64,000 bases of DNA, taken from Cryptomeria japonica (taxonomy: Eukaryota > Streptophyta > Pinopsida > Cupressales > Cupressaceae). The notes below the pieces were generated by a model, which saw only the letters and a list, made by a program, of their open reading frames with translations, was not told the origin of the DNA and did not search any database. Positions within the stretch are counted from its first letter, which is position 1. Every line of letters begins with the position of its first letter. The DNA lies in NCBI RefSeq assembly GCF_030272615.1, contig NC_081415.1, forward strand, positions 601,547,644-601,611,643. The letters are read 5' to 3'. Both the position numbers and the translations under genes were made by a program. Shown one piece after another: positions 1-10,349 of the stretch.

Positions 1-592
1 CACAACCTATTGTATCTAACATGAGTTCCTCTCTACATGTGTGCAAATCTTCCAACACTAATTGCCACTAAGAAGGAATAATATAAAATGCATCTTCAAA
101 TATTTGTGTGTGTGTGTGGAATTGTGTCTTTGAACCCAAATCGCTACCATCAACAACATGTAACCATCACCTACACTATATCAAAACATAAGTATGGTGT
201 GACATCATATCTATTTGCATAATGTCAAAACACATGCAAACATGAAAATCATCATAGCATGACAAAAATAAATCTCCACATGTTGAAACAAATATATAAA
301 TAAGATAATAGGGTAAGAGGAAACTCATACCAAGAACCACATACCAACTATCGGCAATTCCATCAAGATAAATGTAGGATAGGATACCACTATGAGCCAT
401 CCAATGGTCCATTCTATGAGGAGAACTAGGGGATACTATCTTTGAAAGGTGTGGTCAATAGAGATAATCCCTATGAATGCCACAATATGTCACCATAGCT
501 TCTTGAGTTTTCCATTCTTCTACTTAACACCACATTTCTTGAGTTACTCAATAGCAAGGTTGGTTCTCAATAGGATGCACAAACATGTAAAC

Positions 593-980
593 ACACAAGC
601 ATGGTTTCATCATACTTGTACAACAATACAAATTCATTTTTCTAGTTAATTACTTAGTGTAAAAATAACTCCATTACATAACATAGGGCAATAATCACCA
701 TAAGTTTTCAAATAAACTTCTCAAACATCAATTGGAGTTACCCTTTCTAAGGTACAAACATAATTTATTTATAACTTCAAAATCAAAATAATCACAATAC
801 ATCCAAATAAGTTCAATAGTGCATGGAAATAGACAACATGATCCATAATTAAACCCATAAATTACCCTAATTGGATATGCTAATAAAATGGTGTCTCAAA
901 TAATAGAGATTATGTTGGACCTATAATAGAGATCTGGACTTTGTTTCATCATACACAAGCATGGTTTCATCATACTTGTA
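593..980 (+). repeat. Dispersed 28-bp direct repeat
   Basis: The same 28 bases occur at 593-620 and at 953-980, beginning ACACAAGC and ending ATACTTGTA. The sequence between them is not otherwise repeated. It could be the footprint of a local duplication; no function is evident. Confidence 0.6.
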
Positions 981-2114
981 TCCAAATACACCATCCATAG
1001 ATAGGTACTCAGTACCACAATCTCATGGGCACCCTTTTAGCTGAATTTACCCTATATTTAGATGAATCTACCCTTGTATCATTCCTTGATCTAGTATGTC
1101 ATTCCACTAATCAATAATTTTTCCATATTCTTGGGAGAATACACTATCCCTTAGGTAATTATGCCATATGCTTAAATGAGTCCTCCTTGTCATCATCCTA
1201 AGTCCTCTTTTTGTTAAGTCTTATCCCTTCATCTTTAGGAAGATCCACCTATCCTTATGTTAATCTACTTTCTCTTAGGTGAATCTATTTCACATAAATC
1301 ATTTATCTTATCCATCTTTCTTATGGAAATGGTGAATTTTTCCTATCCTTAGATGACTACACTCACAGACAAGAATAAGCTATATTTTATCAATGAATGC
1401 AAATAAAAAAGAGATTACAAAGGAAACCCCTTGGTTATATAGGCCAAGATGAGGAATAAGATATCATAAGATTATTACAAGTGTACTAATCTTATGATAT
1501 GAGAAATAAAGTGATAAGATAAGATCACAAGTAAAGTGATAAGTATCCCATGTGAAACCTAAGTAAACTTAAGTGATAAGGCATAAATAGGACCTAATCA
1601 TCAAACTAGTTAGGTAATGCCCCCTTTTAACTTGAATAGGAAGCCTAAATTTAGTATGATCACATTTGATAATTCTATAAAGTTGTTATAATTTCAAAAG
1701 ACTATCTAGATTTTGTAATATGAGGAAGCTTGCAATATTAATCATTCATGATTGGCCTAGGATCAACCTTGAGAAGCTATGAAGGTTTAATTAAAAATTT
1801 AATTGCAATATATATTATTTAGAGAAAACAACATGTTGTCTACACCTTTTAGTTTTACTGTTTGGCCATATTAGTCATCCTTGTCTCCATTCATTCTATT
1901 TTATTTTCTTCTTTCTTTGTACAAGTGAAGTCTATTATAGCATCAAAAGCATGCAAGGGTAGATATCCTACTAAAAATTATATAATTTAATTTATAATAT
2001 TTTTACCATTATAAGGGCCATTTGAATTATATCCATGTGGAGGCATGAAATTTGTAGTTGAAGTAATTATATATGTGAAATAGATAATATTAATCAAAGA
2101 GATCATTGATAAAT

Positions 2115-2281
2115 ATAAAAAGTTGTAGCATTGACTATAAAGAATGATGCTAAATCCAAAAAAATTGTAGCTCGATCGCATAGATTGGTGGTAAATCTAA
2201 AACAATATTGTGTTGGTTGTAGGGATCATTGTTAAATCTAAAAACTTGTAGCATTGATCATAAAGATTATTGTTAAATCTA
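2115..2281 (+). repeat. Degenerate tandem repeat, about 40-bp units
   Basis: About four imperfect units each run from a TTGTAG motif through an ATTGTTAAATCTA-like ending. Unit starts lie near 2117, 2163, 2216 and 2247. Divergence between units is high, so the array is old. No coding frame runs through it. Confidence 0.55.
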
Positions 2282-2856
2282 TGATTTTTTATTACACTAA
2301 TCATTCCAAATGGTGAATAGTATATTGATTGTTATCGCTACAAAGTTGATTGGTGGTGACAACTTTGAAGAAAGCCATCATTGGATGAAAAGTACTTTTC
2401 TCTTGTCAAATATCATGTCCTTTATTGATGAAACTATGAAAGACATATTTTTATGAATAATTGACGAGAAAAAAAAAAGAAAGGCTTTATAGTATTATAA
2501 TTATTTTGGTCATTTTGAAAGACAATGTTTTGAAAGGAAATATATGAAAACACATAATCAAGGGTGTTAAAACAAGATTACGTTTGTATACTTTGGAGAA
2601 GGTTCTTTTTCTTAAATAGTCTCCATTTATACATGGGAATCTAATAAAACTATTTTTCATAGATGGCATCCATCATCTAGTTAAGTTGTGTAATAAAATA
2701 AAGTTTATGGGAGAGCATTATTAACAAATGTAAACTACTTTTAATCACACACCCTAAATAATTTGTCATATACAATCATGTCTCATATAAGAGACATGTT
2801 TGTCCATGCATACATTATTCATTTAAATATCTTTGGATCCATAACTTGAAATAGAG

Positions 2857-2941
2857 AAAATCTATTCAAGCTCTCCAATTTCAACAAATCTAAGCATGAT
2901 CAATCTAAAATCTATTCAAGCTCTTGAATTTCAACAAATCT
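2857..2941 (+). repeat. Tandem duplication, 50-bp period
   Basis: A 35-bp segment at 2857-2891, starting AAAATCTATTCAAGCTC, recurs at 2907-2941 with two mismatches. The period is 50 bp. This is a simple local duplication. Confidence 0.75.
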
Positions 2942-3427
2942 CTACCCTAAACCTCATACTACTAATCTCTTTAATTCCCCTCACATACACATACTCTCCT
3001 CCCTCCTCGGCCCTCACCCTAACTCTGAGGCACAGGCCCAACTCAAACACCACACACAATCCCCACAACAACCAATTCCAATCCCAAATCCACTCCACCA
3101 TCAAACGAGCCTGATATCTGGCCTCAACATCCATAGCCCAAACACCCATACACCCAGAATTCAATGGCCTATTCTTCATAGAAGTCCAAGCATCAAAGCA
3201 TAATCGAAGGGGTTTTTTAATGAGAGTTATCAAACGGACAAGACAACTCCTAGCTATTGCTTATCCTACTCTATTGGGAGGGCAAGGACCATTCATTATA
3301 CTACTGTTACCATCCTCCTCTTCCCATGCGAAATGAAGGTAGGCTTCGGCCTTGTTAATTAGGGGAGGGGATTTTATTAGACTTGAACTGGGGGTGCTCC
3401 ATCAGGGTTAACTACTTTCTTTCTCAT

Positions 3428-3500
3428 TGAAACCTCGTCAGCAAGAACAGAAGCCCCTTTAGATGCAGCTGGAAACCCCGTGAGCGAGAACAGAAGCCCT
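3428..3500 (+). repeat. Imperfect tandem repeat in GC-richer patch
   Basis: Two units start GAAACC(T/C)CGT and share AGCGAGAACAGAAGCCC or a close variant. They begin at about 3428 and 3471, a period of 43 bp. They lie between the non-coding left flank and the start of the truncated copia element. Confidence 0.55.
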
Positions 3501-3845
3501 CCCTACTGTCAACTATACTAGTCGGTGTGGTTCAATCCATCCCAACCACATTACTCCTCGATCAGCCATCTGAGGGTGAGGATAGGTAATGCCGGGTGGG
3601 AGTAGACACAACAATACACTGGGAAATAAAGAAAATGAAATTGCGAAAAAATTAGTTAAGAAAGAAATTGAAAAACAAAGAGTTCTTACCTTGCTTGTGC
3701 AGAGATTGCTCCAGCGGGGGGGCAGGGAGGCAATATTTGCTTTCAAAATGAAAATGCGTTGTGTTTTTTTTTTTAATTAAATGCTCGAGGTCGTCGGAAT
3801 TCCAACAAACACGGGCATTTAAAAAAAAAATCAAATTTTCACACA

Positions 3846-4660
3846 ATGCTCCTTGTCCGTCGGAAACCTCTATTGGAATTTGACCGTAAATGTATTAGTG
3901 ATAATATTCCTCCGAATGGTCCTTCATCTCCAGATGAGATTAAAAAAGATAAATTCAATATTAGGATGAAAGAAGATTTGTTGAGTGTCTTGAAAGAGAT
4001 GACTAATATGATGGATCTGCAGACAACTCATGAGATATGGAAAAAGTTAGAGACTTTGTATGAAGGTGATAGTCATGTAAAAGTTGCTAAGTTGCAGAAC
4101 CTTAAAGGAAAGTATGAGATACTAAAGATGGGTGAAGATGAAAATATTACATCCTTTATGTAGAAAGTGAACGATCTTGTCCTGAATACCATATGTTCCA
4201 GTGGAGTGCTAGATGAATATGAGATTGTAGCTAAGGTGTTGAGATCATTACCTCTTACCTATAAACACAAAGTTGTTGCTATAGAGGAGATCTGAATGGT
4301 GACTTATGTAACTAGAGATATACTGACTGGTAAACTTACTGCCTTTGAGTTGAGAAAATTTGGAGAATCTCATCTTAAGTCTTAATCTACATTCAAAGCT
4401 ACTATTTCTTGGAAGCAGAGATATGATCCAGGAGAAAGTTCTACAAAAGTGTCTAGACATAAAAAGGAAATGAGATAACTTGAAGAAGAAGAAAAATAAC
4501 TTGAGGAGCTTGAAGCACTTATTGCCAGAAGATTGCCTAAAAGTACCAATAAGTATGAAGGTAAGTTGCTGCTTAAATTCTTTTCATGTAACAACATTAG
4601 ACATTTTGCCTCAAGGTGTCTAGAAAGAGTTTCTAAGAAGCCATTTAAACCCTATGTCTA
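3846..4660 (+). pseudogene. copia gag remnant (element 1)
   Basis: The translation resembles the UBN2/retrotran_gag capsid region of plant copia elements: an EIWKKLETLYEG motif, then KVAKLQNLKGKYE and a Leu-rich VLRSLPLTYK stretch. In-frame stops occur near 4163, 4296 and 4385. A degenerate zinc knuckle near 4575-4625 reads FSCNNIRHFASRC, where the first cysteine of the expected CX2CX4HX4C motif has become Phe. The first 60 or so gag residues present in the sister element at 57.6 kb are absent. It cannot make a working capsid protein. Confidence 0.8.
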
Positions 4661-4698
4661 AATATTAGAAGAAGTATTATTATGTTGTTCATGAAGGT

Positions 4699-5145
4699 GT
4701 GATAGATGTTGAGTTTGATAAGGGAAATTCAGGAGACAAATGGGTATTCATTTCTATAAAGGAAGATGATCTGGTTACTACTGATTCTAATAGTTGCATT
4801 AATGAGGAGAAAGCTTTGGCTGCTAAAATTGAAGAGATAGATGAATGGGTTATTGACAATGTCTGCTTTCATCAAATGACGGGAGATAAGAGTAAGTTTG
4901 TGAGTATGGAAATGTATGATGGTGGTATAGTAAGATTTGGTGATGACAAAGCTTGTATAGTCCATGGTAGAGGTTTTATTTCTCTTGATGGTAAGAATAA
5001 TATTGATGATGTCTTATATGTTGAAGGTCTAAAGCATAATCTTTTTAGTGTTGGAAAAATGGTTGAAAAGGGATATGATCTACAATTCAAGAATGGGAAG
5101 TGTAAAATCTTAAGTGTCTCCAGAATTGAGATTGCATCAGGAAAA
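4699..5145 (+). pseudogene. copia protease remnant (element 1)
   Basis: A 149-residue open stretch covers the gag-protease junction of a copia polyprotein. The expected catalytic region, normally a D-S-G-C-S-H-H-M motif, reads VIDNVCFHQMTGD here, so the DSG triad is changed to DNV and the protease should be dead. Downstream it keeps the family landmarks RFGDDKACIVHGRG and LKHNLFSVG. The frame is cut by the inserted solo LTR at 5146. Confidence 0.8.
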
Positions 5146-6105
5146 TGTTAGAATCCAAGAACACTGAGAGGGGGGGTGAATCAGTGTTCTGTCGGTATGT
5201 TCACTTTTAACCTTATTATAACATGCATTCACCAACCAGTAAACCAGTACATATATAATTGGAACAAGTAAAGAAATCAATGAACCAATCACACAAATAA
5301 ACACCATAACACAAAGAATTTATACGTGGAAAACCTCAAAGATGAAAAACCATAGTGGGATTTGTGACCCACAATATCAATCCACTCACCATATGAAAGG
5401 ATATTACATAATATGGGGGCCTATGCATGCAGGAAGGCTTACCACCTAGAGTACACTACTCAACACAAAGGAGTCTCACTGACTATAGTCACTTTGAATA
5501 AGAAAACATAAGGCTGAACTCATTTAATGCATTTGCTATGCCTGATTGAGTTGCTCTGATCGTTCTGGTTCTATAACCTTAAACCCTTACTAGAATAACC
5601 TTCGCATCCAAAATCATCTATAGATCATTACACAATATTGATCTCATACACAAATAACCTCATACACATGATCTTCACATTACTAACAATACCACATATT
5701 CCTATATCAAAAATGATCTAATCAACTGACCTATATACCCTTACAATCCTTCATGACTCATATCGACTTACATAGATAATACAAAAATGATTATACATGT
5801 CTACTTATTATATATATACATAAATAACAAAATGATTTGTTGATTGCTAGATATCCCAATGATGTTGGCCTCCTATACCGGTACCCTATTTGTTGCTTAA
5901 CTTGTCTGATCTATAAATCATGTCGGCCTTGAATGTCGACACCCATATCTAGTCCTTCCTACCAGTGAAGATACCTTTCGGTGATGGTGAAGTGTCTGTT
6001 GGTGAAGTATTTGCCAGTGAAGTACCAAACCAAAGAATGAAACCAAAACATGTTGCCATCAATGACAACATATGAAACCAATCAAATGAGTGTCAATTGC
6101 CAACA
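5146..6105 (-). mobile_element. Solo LTR of a copia element, reverse orientation
   Basis: This 960-bp block begins TGTTAGAATCC and ends TTGCCAACA on the + strand. Read on the minus strand it is a TG...CA LTR starting TGTTGGCAATTG. It carries the same landmarks as the LTRs at 46214-47145 and 56296-57522: a pyrimidine-rich end next to a TGAATCA motif, and a segment equivalent to CACTGTGGTTTTTCCC. It splits the element 1 pol frame between protease and integrase, and element 1 resumes immediately after it. Flanking pentamers (GAAAA and TAATA) do not match, so the target-site duplication has decayed or the boundary is off by a few bases. No internal sequence remains, as expected after LTR-LTR recombination. 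Confidence 0.75.
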
Positions 6106-7300
6106 TAATATAGACTAAAGGTAATATCTTTCATTTGATTGCTGGTGGTAAAAGTTTCTTTATTGCTCAAGTTGATAAAAGTTGGTTATGGCATAGGAGG
6201 ATGTGTCATGTGAATTTTGATTCCATGGTTAAGATAAGTTCCACTCAATCAGGAAGAGATCTTCCTAAGCTGGTAAAGCCTACTAATTTGGTATGTAAGG
6301 AATGTCAGTTATGGAAGAAGACAAGAGCAACTTTCAAAAGAAAATAGTATAATTCTAATGGATTATTATATCTTGTGCATATTTATTTGTGTGGTCCTTC
6401 TAGAGTCAGAAGTATTGATGATTGTTCAAGGATGATTTGGGTTACTTTGTTAAGGGAGAAATTTGAAGCACTGGAGAAGTTCAAAATTTTCAAATTTATG
6501 GTTGAGACTAGACTGAAGTTTAAGTATCTGAGATCTAACAAAGGTGGTGAATTCACTTCTGGTGACTTTAATGCATTTTGTGAACAACATGGGATAAAGA
6601 GATGATTATTTGCTCTTAGAACTCCTTAGCAGAATGGTGTTGTGGAAAGAAATAATAGGACAATTCAAGAAGCTTCTAGGACTATGATGATTGAAGGAAA
6701 TGTTGTGCATGTCTACTAGAGAGAAGCTCTGAGTATTTCCATATAGACTCTTAACAGAGTGCACATAAAAGGTAATATCGGTAAGACTCCTTATGAGTTA
6801 TAGTTTGGTCATCTCCTATTGTTAGATATTTTAGAATTTTTGGAAATAAATGCTATATCAGAAGAGATGAAAATCTAGGAAAATTTAATGTTAGATGTGA
6901 TGAAGGAATTTTTCTTGGTTATTTTACTAAGAGGAAGGTCTATTGGTGTTATAATAAAAGATTGAGAAAAATTGTTTAAAGTGATAATGTGAAGGTTGAT
7001 GAAAGTAATATGAGACAGATCAAAACTTGTAGATATGATTCAGATGATCAAGATGTCATTTCAGATAAAGGAAAGCAAGTGCAGACCTAGAATCAAAATC
7101 AGATTGATTCAGAAAAGACTGTGAATGAAGGAGAAGGTACAAGTGCTAGTGTAGAAGACAAAGTTCAAGAGTCCAATAATCAGTACCTACGACTCCCGGG
7201 TATGTAAGACTAAATAATTCATAAAATTAGATCATAGGTGATAATAATAAGGGTGTGATGATCAAAAGAAGAATTGTTGAATAATATTGCTTGATTTCTA
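6106..7300 (+). pseudogene. copia integrase and linker remnant (element 1)
   Basis: The HHCC zinc-binding region is intact in sequence (WLWHRRMCHVNFDSM, then LVCKECQLW). The core follows with LCGPSRVRS, a first-Asp region SIDDCSRMIWV that has lost about ten residues relative to the copy at 59.3 kb, RSNKGGEFTSGDF, and QNGVVERNNR, which carries the catalytic Glu. Stops occur near 6345, 6603, 6628, 6718, 6744 and 6801. The frame runs into an Asp/Ser-rich linker and a GYVRLNN motif near 7200, just before reverse transcriptase would begin, and is then lost. Confidence 0.8.
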
Positions 7301-8459
7301 AAATTGTGTTGGTGTTTCCAAATGACTTCTTAAGTTTCTCTAAGAATTAGCCTTATTCCCTTGATAAGAACTTAAGATCACTGGCCAATTGATAAGGATA
7401 TCATGATAAAAAGGATAAATCCATCTAAACTTCGGGCTCTACAAAAACCATGCAGGTTAACCCATAACAATGCTCTCAATACTACAATATACTAGATTGG
7501 TATAGCTTTTAAAATAGATGATTCTCAATGATATACTAAATTAACATAAGTAAGCATTGATAATTGGACCTATTCCACTTATTTCACACCATATTATCAC
7601 TTGAGAATCAAAATCCTTATTACCAAAAAAAGGAAAAATGAAGAATGATCACTTGAAATAAATTGTGATTACTGAATAAATATATCATTAGACCAATCTA
7701 TTATCCATCAACATAGAGTCAAATTCTTGATACACTGAAAAAATTCACAAATAATTTCTTGAATATAAATGCCTTACAAATATACCCCATCATAATCCCT
7801 TGTGGGTCAAACATTAAACAATCATATAGTCATTCCTCAATTGTTGTAACATGCTATTATAATTTAATTTCTTCCTTAAAGAAAACTTGAATATCAGATT
7901 ACACATCTATAGTAAACCCATAGAGATAGCTCTACTTGTCCTTAACAAATAAAAGCATTCAACTAAAAAAAAATAGATATGAGACAATTCATTGCAGTAT
8001 TTCTATTAATTTCTTTGTGTAACAATTTCATATGCTAGAAAAACTAACTTTGCATCCAAGAACTCAACTAGTCTGCTTTCATATTTTTAACTTTCAGAAC
8101 CCTTACAAAATGGCCATGAATTCCCTTTTATAGGAAAAACAAGGGATCACAAAGCTTCTGACCAACCCTATACTACCTGTCATTATCTGATCTTATTATC
8201 ATAGAAAAAAACATGATAGTTACCTCGAATAAAAATGAGGATAAAGGGTACCATAACAAATCATGATTAAAAAAGAATCACTACCCCTTTTAAGTTACAA
8301 CCCTTTTGATTGGTCACATTACAAGCAAGAGACAACTTAACTAAATTGTAACAAAATTCTGCGAAAGCAAAAGAAAACTGTCATCTGGCAGAAGTACTCC
8401 TTATAAATCATTTCTCTCTAGAAAAGAAACTCTGACAAGCATCCATATGTCTATCGTAT
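7301..8459. other. Non-coding, nothing recognised
   Basis: AT-rich sequence without a usable frame, tandem array or LTR landmark. It separates the truncated copia body on the left from the minus-strand ORF remnant on the right and may be untranslated or LTR sequence of either. Confidence 0.5.
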
Positions 8460-9975
8460 GAAGGAGTCATTAAAGTTGCATTTTATTTATTCAATTTCCT
8501 GGCACTATACTCCAACTGGTATAGACCACTCACTTGAACTTGCAAATTCTCTACCAACCTATCAACATCATCAAGAAATTTATCTAACACTTTGCGGAAA
8601 AGGCAATCTCTAAGCTCTATCTTCCATTCAAGCCCTATCTTGAGATTTCCGCCTTCTTTTATAAATGGAGGGGAGTGGCTTGTAAATTGGTAAAATTTTT
8701 CAAAGCTTGTGTGATATATTCATGAAATCTGTGGTGAGTGCTTATTAACTCATTACCTTGAAATAATATGGGCTCTAATATATTAAACATATCTCTCCAT
8801 ACTTGAGCATCCCGACCAACAGATTCAACAAACACATATATGCAATGGAGTAGCTACTACTTTTGAAGCAAGTGTTTTATAGTAATTTTCAAATGGATCT
8901 CTACTACACATTGCTTCTGCATAACACGAAACAATTTTTGATATCTTGTCCATGTAATCTATAAATAGGGTAACATATGTTCTACCCTACTCTGGATATA
9001 ATCTTGGGCCCACGTAAACCTGTTCATTCTAAGATCCTTTTTTTAACACATCACCTCATGTTGCAATTTTAGCATCTATTTCTCAACCTCTTCTCTTTTA
9101 TTTCTTTCATATATGAGGCTAGTTTGCAACTTTGAGATGGTATTTTCATCCTCCTACAACAAATTTTTCCCTTTTGAAGCTCGTAATGGTGCTCTCAACT
9201 CAATGTTCTCTTGGGTAATCTATGCAACTATTTCATTCAACTCCTCAACCTTTTCCTGAGTAAATAATGCAACATTTACATTTAGATAAGCTACATCACT
9301 AGTAGGAATATCCTTAAGCTGGTAAAACATGAACTGCCCCATTATTTCATTCATGTCATTAATTAATTTTGGCCTTTGTCCCTCCGGATACATAAACCAT
9401 GTGGAAATTGTTTTATCAGAATGTCTAAAAACTGAATGAAAACAGAGTTTGATATATCCTTCATCTGTAAAGAGGCAATCCAACTTCTATTCTGTCCTCA
9501 AATTGTCAAAAACAATATTAGAGGATAGATCCATCATAGGGATCTTAAACATCCATCTTGTTTAAGTAATTACCTCCCCTTCTTAGGTGTCATTTGAGTG
9601 AAACTCCTCCTTGAGCCCTGCATAGAACTTTTTGTTATATTAATCCCTCTACTCACTAGGAATTTCAATTAATCCTCTAGTAATTTCTTTCCTTTTCTAG
9701 TTATACATAAACAATTTGAATTCATGAGATTTAATAAATTCATCATTAGATATAAAAGACTCAGAAGCCTTTCTTCTCACATCTTCTGTCAAATAACTAC
9801 TTATTTGAATCAATTCAACATTACTCTCATTAGGTGTTATGTAAGGTTGCAACCTTACTTCTTGGGTTACTTCCATTTCTTTTTGAGATTCACTTGTATC
9901 TCCATGTTCCTGAGATAAATTAACACATGAAGATGGTGTTGGAGATATTGTAGCTATAGGAGGAACCTCAAGTGG
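8460..9975 (-). pseudogene. Decayed minus-strand ORF of unknown function, probably retrotransposon accessory
   Basis: Read from right to left, a largely continuous frame is broken by scattered stops. Open pieces lie at 9697-9975 (Ser/Thr/Pro-rich start, then an acidic stretch) and 9220-9483, where TWFMYPEGQRPKLINDMNE is a folded-looking segment. Further Glu/Lys/Leu-rich coiled-coil-like sequence runs towards 8900. No catalytic motif is visible. Its style, a charged helical protein with no enzyme domain beside LTR elements, resembles the degenerate ORF at 47580-49390, but I see no clear sequence match. The right end is cut where copy A of the polless family begins. Confidence 0.45.
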
Positions 9976-10349
9976 CTTAGTATCCAAGCATATAGAGGAG
10001 AAATTATCAATTGTTAGGAGATCTAGACCTTATCAAACCTTTTGTCCTTTTGTCATCCATGTCATTTGGTCAAACCTAGCTTAGTATCCAAGCATATAGG
10101 GGAGACTTTGTCATTTGTCCTTTTTTCACTTGGTCCTTTTGTCCTTTGAGGTCTAGACATCATTTCAATTTCCCAAGGGTCCCTCTTTTAGATTTGCATT
10201 CATAAGTTTGTCAAAATCTTGAAAAACAACCAAAAACATAGGTTGCACTATTGTCATAGATTGCATTTTCATCTATTTTAGTTTGCATTTAGTTGCATAT
10301 CATACATTATCCTTGAAAAATTCCAAAAATATTGCATTTGCATAGTGAC

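Larger units (their letters stand above)
1..3845. other. Non-coding AT-rich DNA, no gene recognised
   Basis: No reading frame here has a recognisable domain; all are short and broken. The stretch holds several short direct and tandem repeats, listed separately, and a somewhat GC-richer patch from about 2990 to 3760. That patch translates on both strands into short open stretches without any motif I recognise. It may be decayed transposon or LTR sequence, but I see no LTR ends, PBS or terminal inverted repeats. Confidence 0.6.
3846..7300 (+). mobile_element. Truncated Ty1/copia retrotransposon body (element 1)
   Basis: Gag, zinc knuckle, protease and integrase remnants follow each other in copia order. 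The reading then stops in the linker between integrase and reverse transcriptase, around 7200-7300. No LTR of its own was found at either end, and the N-terminal part of gag is missing, so both ends are truncated. Stops and small deletions break every domain. It belongs to the same family as the full-length copia element at 56296-63460: the two align motif by motif through gag, protease, integrase and linker. A reverse-oriented solo LTR interrupts it at 5146-6105. Confidence 0.85.

Noticed and set aside
2931-3233. GC-richer stretch with open frames on both strands, briefly suggestive of organellar NADH dehydrogenase sequence
   Set aside because: Neither translation shows a recognisable membrane-protein pattern or motif over its length, and both are broken. 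It overlaps a local duplication. Not reported as a gene.
3350-3420. Possible tRNA-like or rRNA-like fragment
   Set aside because: No cloverleaf pairing or T-loop GTTCRA context could be drawn; no conserved rRNA block is present.
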